The notes under the pieces: generated by a model
Database searches by the model: none
What the model was told of the DNA's origin: nothing
What the model saw: only the letters and a program-made list of their open reading frames with translations
Made by a program: the position numbers and the translations under genes
Source: Chrysaora quinquecirrha
Lineage: Eukaryota > Cnidaria > Scyphozoa > Semaeostomeae > Pelagiidae
Assembly: GCA_014526335.1 (NCBI GenBank)
Contig: JACTAT010000021.1
Coordinates: forward strand, 2,182,195-2,246,194
Reading direction: 5' to 3'
Length of the DNA stretch: 64,000 nt
Part shown: in pieces, positions 20,901 to 33,209 of the stretch
Numbering within the stretch: the stretch's first letter is position 1
How the letters are laid out: every line of letters starts with the position of its first letter

Positions 20901-23585
20901 TAGTTTAGTTTGAAAAAGCAGATTCCGCTATCAAATGAGAGAACGAAAATTTTACAGCAAGCTTTCAAAACGGATCAGCGTTAAGAAAGTCCTATATAAG
21001 TCAAGTGAGATCAGAGGAGATATTCTTCGTTAATAGACGTTAATATCCTGCGAACAGCGAAACGAAATGCTTTGTGGGAAACAACAACAACAACAACCTT
21101 TTCAACATTTAGTGCGTGTTGGTAATCGAAGCGTGAAATGAAATCTTTTCAAACGATACATGCTTTTAAGAACATTCTTTTTAAAGCACAGTGAATCTCA
21201 TTTATATTTTTTATTTTTGTTTAATATTACAAGCTGTTTGAGAGCAATGAAGTTATGACAGTTAAGTGTGTTTTGGTGTTTAAAATGGATGAAAATTACA
21301 AATCAAAAACAGACCTTTCCAAAATAATCATACATTGGGCCTAGAGGGAGAAGGAACATGTCTGCGACACTTGCAGTATTGAACGCGAACTACATATGAA
21401 GCACGCGTGAAACAAGCTGAAGGCAGGATCGAGCCAAACTTTTGGAAAGGTCTATTTGTAACAGCCTTAACTGCATATTATCAAAGAATGAAAATCTATG
21501 GGATTGATAAAGACGGGCGCAAACTGTGCCAACATTACAGGCCAACATGTTGCCTTTGAGATTTTTGGGGTTGCTAACGTCCTCTTTATATCGTATTTCC
21601 TCTAATAAACAAACACCCTGGCGTTTATTAGAGGAAATACGGCCGAATAGTAGCATTCGAAACAAAAGTTGGAATTAGAAAAAATGTTGTGCCAACATGT
21701 TCGCGAGATAAAGCAACTGTTTGAACACGTAAAACTTTCTCAAATCGATGTGTTGGCCAACATTTTTTCGTGAACAAAATGGGGTTTCGTTTGGCAAATG
21801 GCACGGTTTGCGCTCGCCTTAAGAATTAAGATAGATGATGTTAGTAAATGTTAGTTGTCAGAATTAGTGAGTTAGTTAACCACAGCTTTTTTCGGTTCAT
21901 AAATAGCATTCTAGAGTTTATGCAGACTGAAGCAAAATTTATTTTAAAATTTTTATCTGACTGAGAATTTTAGTAGTGTTTGAGATGCTTCATTCAAATT
22001 TAATCTTAGGTATTTGTTACTCTTCTAAACTAAAGAATCGCACAAACGATGGTCGGAGTGTTTTTAGTTGAACTATCATTCTCTTATGACAATAAATATT
22101 GCAAGCAATGCGTATGGCAACATAGTAGAAATTTCTATCTTACTAACCTTTGATAGTAACTTCACAAAGGGATTTATTTCTGCCAGCCCCAACCACACAT
22201 CCATACGTCCCAAGATCTGCCGTCGTATAATCTCTGATAATCAGCATTTGAGCTGACTGATTAACCACTTTAACTTGATAAATCTGATTCAATTCAAGAA
22301 GGGTAGCACCCTTTTTCCATGCGAGAACTTTGGGTGGGAGAAGTCCATGCCCGGCACAAAGCAAGGCGGTCCTTGCGCCAGGGACATTGTCAACGATTTG
22401 TAGTGAGCACGATATGTGGATGTCAACTATAATTGGAAAATAAACGCTCTAAATTGCACGAAACGAAGTATTTTAGTAAACCTGATGTCATGACACCATA
22501 ATAATCATGTTATCACATTAAAACCGCAGTCTCTATAATTTAACGAAATTGGCAAGGGAGCCAATACGTTACTGATTATTAAGGCAACGAAAGATAGAAT
22601 GTTAGTTTAGATAAAAAGTGAAATAAATAAGAATAAATGAAAATAAATAAACAAAAAATCTGGTTACTGAAAATTTCCAGTTTGGTAACACTGAGAATGA
22701 TAAGATTTAACTTTAATTATCTTTAGTTCTTTCAGTTTTTTTACTGAGTTTAAAAACATTTACAATAGATTTTAAAGTTAAAAGAAATAGCTGTTCTTAG
22801 ATCATCTTACAGTTTACAGTATATAAAGAGGAAAAAACAGAAGTTTTAGAGTGTAAGGAAAGTTTTTAATCAGAATAACAGAACAGGTTTATGTCAAAAA
22901 ATGCTAATACTGATTTTAAACATAATTTTATCATTATTAAAAAATTAGTATGACAGTACACGTGTATAATATTAAACTATGACAAAAAGCTACCTTACTT
23001 TATCTATATAAAATATTTAAACAAGAGATTCAAAAATATAGATTCGTGATTGAACGTTTCGATCTTATGATCTTCTTTAGCAAACTGTCGTAGTTTATTC
23101 ATTCTCTACGCTATACTTCATCATTTTTATACTATTTTTAACTATATCATTCTATCGTTACCATACTATGATTTCTTTTATTGGATTAGATTATTAGGCG
23201 AAAAGTTGTGTTTATATGTTATGTTGTATAATGAGATGATACATTATGTTTATGACTTATGTTACGTTCAATTTGTTATGTTTCGTGTGTTACGCAGCTA
23301 TATCATATTTAGTATACGTTATGCAAAGTTAATTCTCTCACCACGTATCATGCTTTGTCACGTTACATTACAAGATACGATATTAGAAAACATTGATAAA
23401 TTAGCGTAAAATTACTCTTAAGTTTTGAGGTTTTGACCATTTTAAGAGATATTTATTGATACCAACCTGTGGATTAGAATTTGAATTTTATCGCTTACTA
23501 TTATTGTAATGTCATGACATCAGATCTCAGTGGAAACAAACTGACTGAAATTTTCAATTTCGTGAAAAAATTCATCAAAGTAGGG

Positions 23586-23622
<37 letters not shown>

Positions 23623-26600
23623 TCTTTATTTGTTAACGCAGGCCAGGGGGTTCTGGCAGCTATACAGCTAATGTTGAGGGGAAGGGGGGCAACTCAAGCC
23701 CACAAAATCTTTCATCCTGGAGTACTGTGCAATGCTTCGAACAGGCTTGGAAGGTTTCTCCCGAAATTTCGAAATAGAATGCCCATGCTCATGCAAAATA
23801 ATTGCACGAAGAAATCTTGAATATTTCATTTAAGACGACTTAAGGCGACTAATCCCAAAAGCTTTACTTGCCTAAAGAGTGTTTTCTAAAATTTCTTATA
23901 CACGGTGCAATATATAATCCCTAATGCATTCAAACCTTAAACCAAGGCACTTAATTAATGTTTTGATTTGAATATCGTGAGTTTTAGACTTGAACCAGTA
24001 TGTATTGATTCGAAATAGCTTGTTAGTAAGGCGTTAGCGTTGGTTAGTGGTTAGTTGAACGTGTAATGAAAGTGCAGAAATAAAAAACGTGGAAATAAAA
24101 GGAAAGTGAAGGTGTACCTGGTGGACACTTGGAATCATTTCCAGTTTCAACACTTTGAAGACGATCACTGCAAGATAGGAGAACGTAGTATTAAGTATGC
24201 ACCAAATGATGGCATGAAAACGATACAGTAGAGTACCAACATATTTAACCTAGACTCGCTACGTTTATGATTTAACAGTTAAAGACCAGCAGAAAAAGAC
24301 TATCTGTGCAAACGTTGTGGCTTGGGGAAAATCGAAGATGAATACCATTTTTTCATGGGAATGCCCTGCGTTTAAAACATATAGTACAACTGATTTTAAA
24401 TTAAGTCCTAGAATAATTCTCTTGAATGAGTTTATCCTGACAGTGAATCCCAAAGGCAGATCCTGAATCGCATCCTAATAATTGGATAGATAAGAGGACC
24501 TTGCCTATTTGTTATGCTCAAATCTCATTCCAACGATAACCCAGACGCTAAGCATTACCCAGGAGATAGCTCGAATACTTAGGCTGATCTCATCTCTGCA
24601 TCATACCCTTTTACCTATTTTTGCGAGTGTTTGTTCCGCAGAGCAACGAGTTGAGCAGTTGATAGCGTTCTCAATACGCAACAGACAAGGTGCAATGACA
24701 AAGAAAGGGCATAATGTTATGGATTCAATCAAAGACTTAAATAAAAAAAACAAGATCACAAGAGAAACCAAGTTTATGTACTTTTCAATTAACAAAACGA
24801 AGACAGAAGCTCCAGGTTATCTTGCATATAGTCAGGGAAGAACGTCTCGACACTTACCTCAGTGGAAGATCTTGCGCCCGAGTGCATTTCTTCTGACGTA
24901 TACTCCATGCACAGTAAGGATCTCGAGATTTTAAGCAATCACTAAAGAGCAGAAACAAATATCATTAGATATAAACATAACAATCCTTTCCACACTACCC
25001 CCCACCCAAAGGGGAATCGTAGCTCCAAATGATAGACCACATGTAATGAGATATCATCAGCGGGGGGGGGGCTGATGTCTCGATGCTTGGAGCAACTATC
25101 AAAGATACACCTACACTCTTTCACAGGAATAATTTCATCAAAACATGCCTTGATTTTGGATTGAGTTTAAGATCAAGATGAGGATAAGGACGAAGCCCTA
25201 AAATGAGGCTCGCGTTCTATAAAATTGTTCTTACAAAAAGAGTGTATCTAATGGAAATAGCAGGAACTTAAGGATCTAAAGAATTAAGAAGAGAATAAGA
25301 ACATTTTAGCTTGAAAATTAGAGAAAATCGAATCAAAAAAGCAAGTATCAAACAAAATAACTGGAAAAACTCTTACAGCAAAGTGTCAACAATATAGATA
25401 TAAGATTACAAACAGGGAATGAATAGATGATTTGAGACGGTACCTGCAGAGCAAGTAACTTGATTCACATCTTTCTTTCTTGATTTTTAACAATTTTATC
25501 GTTGACCCGAGACCAATCATATAGTCCTTAAAGAGAAACGAATCAAGATATAAAATAATCATTTGAGAAGCCGTCTTCAGTGTAGTCTCCATTAACGTAA
25601 ACCTCCATAAAACGGACAACGGTCAACTATTTTCCTCCCACAAGTCTTAAACTTGTACAAATAAACCTTCGTCAAGCGAGACTTTCCCTTTGATGGACAA
25701 CAAAACTCGTCCAACAGGTGTCCGCTCTAAGAGGTTCCAGTGAATTAATAGTAATAAAATTAGATTACAGTAAAGACCCGCACATAAGAACCTAAGTTTT
25801 TAAACACAGCCTGTTTAGGTTCTTATGTAATGAGGTGTATACCATAATCAGGATGGAGGTTCTTAAAAGAGAGTCTAAAGCAATTGCAAGGAAAAATCAA
25901 GCATAGTTAAAGGTTTAGCAGCCTTAAATCGGCCCCTGCTTCTCAATGTTCTGAATGCAATGTCTTTGGAGTCCATGAAAGAGGTTAACCCAAGCACAAG
26001 TTGCATTTAAACCCCAGTGAGTGATCCGAGTCCCCTTAATTAAGAACCTCTTTGGATATCACGCTAAAATGATTCTTATTTATTGGGTAGAAAATATATA
26101 ATTTCAGGCCGTAGGTTCTTAACAAATGAAGGTTCTTACATGCGAGTTTTACTATAGCACAGGTCTATCCACCATTCCGTGAGAGAACAACACCTTTATC
26201 AGAGGCATACCCAGACATCAAACATTGGAAGTGCAAAAGCGCGTGGTCAAGGGAAAATAAGGGTGTGGATTAAAGAACAAACTACAAAGCCGTTCCCTTG
26301 GACCCAAAAGTAACCCAAGTTTATGTAAGGTAAAGATCTGTGCGGCTACATTTCTCAAATACAACAAGCCATATAGGACGAGAGCCTTCGACTGTCATCA
26401 TTTGTTGTAAGTCACTGACCAACAAGAGCATCAAGAGGATCTGATAAAGTATGCAAGACATACCGACCTACCCACACTTTTTTATAGGACTTAGCCTATA
26501 TACAAGACCTAACCTGGCAATGATTGGGGAAGCGACTGCCCCCGTAAACCCCCTCCCATGGCTACGTTTCTGACTTTTATTCTCTAATGAAACGGTGAAA

Positions 26601-29600
26601 CTTAGGAAATGGATAATTGGACAAAGACTTTTACGACAAGTCTATTAGGACGTTGCTTTGGTATTAATATTATTAAAAGTCGCAAATGTAGGGAATGGAT
26701 AGCTACCTTGACAGCTTGGATCTTTTCAAGAAATACCGGTTCACCAACATTTGTACTATTCATCACAACTTTATAGATCATTCCACTATCTGCAAAAAGC
26801 AAAGCAAATTTTGATGATAACTCATGTTTAGGGTAGGCAAGCTGAAGATAATGACAAAAAGTTTCAATATAAACAAAATAAAGGATTTTTTACCAGTTCC
26901 AGCAAAGAGAACATGTTTCCCAACGTCAGTGAAATTTTTTGATGTGTCTCTATGAATATCATCTACAGCTAGCGCTGTTATCCTTTAAAAGTCAAAAACT
27001 ATATTAATAATCAATCGCACCTTTGGGTAATCACTCCAGTTTTGATGTTAGGGTTGGACTAAAGTGGGGTCTCTAATAGGCAGGATCCTTTTCACAAAAA
27101 ACTCTGGCGATGAAAAGTAGAAGTTATTTATTTTTCCATCACTTTCCTAGGGCCCATTCGCACTGCGCGTCAGCAGTGTGCTTGAAAGTTTGTCAAAGAA
27201 ATTCCAACCTCCCTTTATTTTGACCCCCGCCAATTAGATTCTGAATGCTGTTACAATCCCCTCCCCGCCTATTCCAACCCCTCCAGCAATAAGGTACCTA
27301 CGATAATATCTTAAAACCGTACGTAACTATTCCTTTGTATATTTTTAATTGATTGATGTAAATGACACCAAAAAAGCTGAAATAATAACAAACCTCTCTC
27401 CTCTGAAGATCATGACCGTTGTTTTATCGAATGGTTCATTGTCATTATATAACATGGGATTTGAGCATCCCCAATCACATGTCTTCTGAATCAATGTGTT
27501 CAGCTTGGAGTCACACTGAAACGATAATTGTATAGATCTGTATAATAACCATGGTTTTCTCAAGACAAAACATAATGTTGGTAGATATATAGACGCTTCC
27601 GCAAAAGATGGCCGCCGTTGTTGCCTACTGTTTTCATTAAGGATTTTCGAAAGGAATTCTGGGAATAATTTCCTTAGTTACGTATTTTACATAGCTGCAG
27701 ACGTTGAATTCGTAGCTAAGGAAATTATTCCCAGAATTCCCTTCGTAAAACCTTATGAAAAACAAGGGGTTGACAGAAACGGCGGCCATCTTTTGCGGAA
27801 ACCTCTATTCTTGTTTGTGAGCAAGCTCTTCTCGAGGTATCCCCGAAAATTTTGCCGCTGTTCATCGCAATAGACCTTTTCAAAGAGGTCTGGGTCGGCG
27901 CGACATTTTTCTGGAAAATGGTAGACATGTTGAGTAAGGGAATCCTCTCCATGTTCAAAGACCAGAATTTCAGTCGTTTCAGGAGAAAATGTGCAGCAAA
28001 TTTTGCTTCAAATTCACGTTTAGTGGGAGCTAAAGTGAAAGAAAGGATTCAAGTTCAGTTAACTGCTCTACGAGGCATTTTATAAAATATTTTCTTTTTG
28101 TGAGTTACTTGCATCTTGTTTCATGAGTTTCTGCAGATATTTATAACATTTAGTAGCACAGATTGCCATTCTCTCTTATTCTTCCAATATTCATGAATTA
28201 GAAGTAAAATCTGCTGCACTGTCTCTCCCAAAGCGACTTGAATCAAGGTAGTTGTCCGCAGAGACTATTCTCTTACACAATATTTCTACCATTTTCCAGA
28301 AAAATGTCGCGTCCGACACAGACCTCTTTGAAAAGGTGCATTGAAAAATCGAAATAAAAAACGTGATACTGTACTTACCTTCTTACGACCCCAATCTATT
28401 CTATGTTTTGGGAAATCTGTTATGATGTATTTGCCATTATTATAGTCTTTTGCATAATATCGACTGGTTTCGAAGAGTTTGCTGATATCTTTCAGCCGAT
28501 ATCTACAGATGGCAGAGCTACCAGTTGATCGCCTGCATTTAAATAAAAAGAATCAGGTTTACTCTCTTTCTTTTAAAAGAACAATTTTATAAGAACACGA
28601 GCCTGGATTTTGTCCAGATTTTAAGTGGCACACTGTTATATACCAAGTAACAATCAACATATACTTACACTGTGGTAGTAAAAGAAGCATAAATATACAA
28701 GTCACTGGTTCCATCATTGTTATGAACTCTAACCATTGATGTGCTCTCTAAAAAATAAAATTTTGCCAATTAACGTATGGACATTTTCTTTTAAAGGAAC
28801 CAACCATTGTAATGCCATTACAACCTGTGAAAATTTCTCATGGAGTACCTAGCCTGGGAAGGCTTCTAATGGGGTTCAAAGCCTGGGAAGGTTTCTGATG
28901 AGGGTCCTAGCTTGGGAGGGCTACTAATGGGGTTGCTAGCTCGGAAAGACTTCTAACGAGGGCCCTAGCTTGGGAGGGCTCCTAATGGGGTTCATAGCCT
29001 TGGAAGGCTAGAAAAACGAGGTTGTAGCCTGGGAATCCTAGCCTTGAATCTGGCCGTAGGCTAAGGGTTCCTTCATTAATTAAGTTTGCATAGGGATAGC
29101 TTAACGATGGCTGGTCCGAATGGATGGTCCACTTTCTCCAATCATTCATTGCATTCATATTTATAAACAGAAAAAGTTAAAAGCAAAACCAAATCTTACG
29201 TATATGGTCGTAATAATCTGGAACACTTCCTTTCTTGTAACAAATAATTTGACTTTTTCGATAAGTAACGTATTTTTCAAAATCATCTTGGGTAGGTCCT
29301 TTGTCCCACTGAAAATAAAAACACGAACTTTCGTCAGATATAATCAACAAAAAAATAAAACCGTTAAGCCTATTTATAAGGCTATAAGGAGGACTTGGCC
29401 ATGGCCAAACGTTCAAACATTGTTGGTCAAACATTTGAAATTTGCTTGTCCAGCAACATGTTTGATGGTTTGGCCACGTCCAAAACATTGCTCATTAAAC
29501 AATTTTTGGCTAAACGGTACGCAAAAAATGTTTTTGAAGCTTTTCAAAAACATTGCCAAACAAGTTCTGCTTGTCAAGCAATGTTTCGTGACGTGACCGA

Positions 29601-32600
29601 GCTGTCAAACATTGCCTGTAAAGCAAATCTCTGGTGACAAACAATGCTTGATCGTTTGGCCAGGGCTTAAAAATTATTATGAAATCAAATGCAGAATAGT
29701 GTATATTAACTTACTGTGCACACCCTGCCGACTCTTGAGTAAATTGTCTAAAAATGAAATTAAGCAACTTTAAAGCAACATTAATCAATAATGTGACCAG
29801 AAACTTACAAACAGAATAGCATTTCTCAACCCCAAGCATTTTCTACCAGAACCTGGATACTAGAGTCTTATTGCTATCGTTTTTCCTTGTAGGATAATAG
29901 CCGCCCACGAGTCTTAAGGCCTAGAGTTCGAGTCTTAAGGTCTAGGGTTCGAGTCTTAAGGTCTAGGGTTTGAGTCTAGGTCTAGGGTTCGAGGTCCTTG
30001 ATGACTTGGTCCTTTTTGCTCACTTGTACTCTATGTGAAAGGGTAGGAATAGGGGAGTGCTCTTCCGACAAAGGATAAGAGAGACGCCCACTCTTTCCTT
30101 TGATAGCAGGTAATACGAACGTAGCCTTTGTTGACTCTGAAAAACTGATTTGGTCTCAGTACCAGCAGGAACCTACCTTCCTTTCAGTGACTTCTTCAGC
30201 CGTTTCCGTGAAGAAAAAATACACAAAACCATCATCACCTTCATGGGCGGAAATCAGAGTTGCCGAAGCTGAAAATGAAAGATCAAAAATCAATACCACA
30301 TTTAAAACTTTAAAGTTACGAAACAGAAATAGAGTTCAAAACTTATGAAACAGAACTGAAATGGTGTCTAAAATTTTAGGAAACTGAACGTACTGCCGAA
30401 TATGTTATCTCGAGCTCTCGAGGACATTTCCAAGCCACTTGGTGCGAATCCTTGCAGACTGTCTTTACTTTTGACTTGACTATTGCAGTTACTGCTTTAT
30501 TTTCTGAAAGGAAGAAAAAATTATTTGACAATTCTTACCATCAGTTTATCATTAGTAAGGTAGCGAATTCATACGCAAAAATAAGACAGGGCACACAGGG
30601 TTGGTTGTTATACTAACTGGGGAGTCACAACAATTGCAGGGCAGGTTAAGCAAGCCGTACCAACTATTTAATAAGCATGATTATACATATTTGTGTGCCA
30701 TACCCCACCACGAAGCTCTATTACCCACAACATCAAGTATTATTTCACACTGCAGCATTATTGTACATATCAAGCACAATAATCGACACGTATACCGCAT
30801 GGTCTATCGTATCGCCACAGCAGTATATAAAGTGGAACCCCTATATGTTCTACACCTGTTAAACTGCCTGTTCTACAGATATGGCTGCTGCCTTGAGGTC
30901 CTTTGGGGACAAGCCTTTCAGGGCAAAAGCAATTTTCTGTTGGTCTAAGCTGTCTGGTGCATAGATGTGTCAAAAAATGGTAGTTTAACTGGCTATGTTA
31001 TGTTTGATAATATACCAGAGTAGGGTTTTTTTATTAAGTGAGTTCGGTGACTGCATTCTAAGAGGGTTTTCGTTTCATAATGCATTTCTCTAAAGACAGA
31101 TTTAAGAAAAATGAATAATTATTTACTTGCTATAAGGCCAACAATGGCACCAGTGGGTATATCTGTAGCGAAATTCAATCGATCACCACCATACTCTGGA
31201 AAAACTCTCCTTTTTATTGTGAAATTACTTGCCTGGAATAATAAGAAAAATAATTAATCCAATCTAAAACTCTGTAACCTGAATGAACATTCTGTATTGG
31301 GGTCCTGTTCACACTAGGAAAAAGAACAGATGAATACGGTTCTGTGTCTGAACGCAATGCAAAGGCTTGTGTTTACAATACAACCTTGATTCCGTTCAAG
31401 TCTGGGCACGGTTCTACTCTTCCCAATTTTCGCTGGAAAAACTATTTGGTTCCGTATCCGAAACCTTTGGGTTCCGTTCGTTGTCTCCAAGTGTAAACGC
31501 AAGCAAAATGATTGCACCATACCCAAAATTTAAACAGAACCAAACCGATCCGTTCTTATTTCTCAAGTGTAACTTAAAGTCTGTTCACACTGCAACCAGT
31601 AGCATAGACTCGGCCTACTTTTACTATAACCTGGACCTGGGCTATGCGCAAGTTTTGTTCGTTAGCACTAGCTTTGGCCAGGCCAAGGCTTCCATAAAAC
31701 TAGACTGAGCTTATTTCTTGAAGTGTGGACAGACTTGAAGTGTGATCATAAATATCATGAAAAATGAATGAAAGGTAGTGAGTTAAAAATGTTAGTTAAA
31801 AATGTTAAAGACGCTTACATAGACGATCCAGCATCTGCCTATTTGTGCATACGTTCCACATGACAGGATTGTGGATGAGTTATAATAACCAACGAACATG
31901 AAGTAGTTCTGGCAATCAAGCTAAAATGAAGATTCAGTGTTCAGTGTTGTTGCTGGCAAAGTATTGGGCATGATAATCATCGCTTATCATGACAGTGACA
32001 GTGACCTTCGTCTCGATAAATTTTAAAGTCATTATTTATACGCCTTGATAAAAATGTACTGATACTATACTTTACTGTTTAAAGCAACTAAACAGAAACT
32101 ATATTAAATAGATGCTTCAAATATTTACTCAACTTAGCGCTCCCCCTCGTAAAACCAACCCTTAATGAGTTAAATAAGCATCTCCTGCCATTGAGCTCTC
32201 TTCCCAATTTGTAAAGGGGCACTCCTTTGGAAGAGGAGCTCTCTTAGTTAATACTTATCAAAGAAGGATATTATTCAAAGGTAGCACTGGTAATTTAGGC
32301 CAATGTAAATAAAAAACTTTGCTTAACATATTTTCAGACAGTCCTATTTCTTTTAAAACATGTTTTCTTGGGGAAACCTCAGCCACAATAGATATTTTTA
32401 CGATGCTAACGAGCAACCTCCTCGAATAAGCGCTCTACCATTGCGGACTGATGATAAGATCTTCTCGTGAACCGGCTTGTCATATATCTGGGAATTCCCG
32501 CAGCAATTTCTCGGCCTTTGACTTGGATCTTTGGTATCTTCACCCCTTCTCCTTTTAAAACTGTTATTTTCACTATAGTTGAGTAAGGCTTTTGTAAAAT

Positions 32601-33175
32601 GCATTATATACCCACCTCATTCCAACCACAGCGTCGCCTGAATTTACTCTCTATTTCCACACTGAAAATCTAAAAGACATAAAGATTTATCAATGATAAT
32701 TTTGTTAATGAATATGGGCTGTAGTATTACGTTGTTCATACTGCAGGTATCTGAAAGGACCTTAACATCGTGTAAAGCAAATAACTTACATTTTCTCCTC
32801 TGATGTATTTGTTAATTTGAATGTTTCTAAATCGACTCGAATCATGTATTTGCTGCAAAGAAAGGAAAAAGCCATGATCATGATCAAGTTGATGATGATG
32901 ATTGAAGATGATGATTATGATGCTGATAACGATGATGATTGACGATAATGATAATCATAAAGATGACGATGATGATGATAATGATGATTATGATCATTAT
33001 CACGATGATTATGATGATGATTTTATTATTAAAGATGATTAGTGATTGTGATAATGATTGACGATGACTGATGTTGTTGATGAGGATAGTGATCACAATG
33101 ATTATGATGTTGATGATGATGATGATTATTATGATGATTATGATAATAATGGTGATGATAATGATGAAGATGATA

Positions 33176-33209
<34 letters not shown>

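Noticed and set aside
24509..24934. 141-codon plus-strand ORF
   Set aside because: It overlaps the PSI exon of the semaphorin on the opposite strand and shows no domain.
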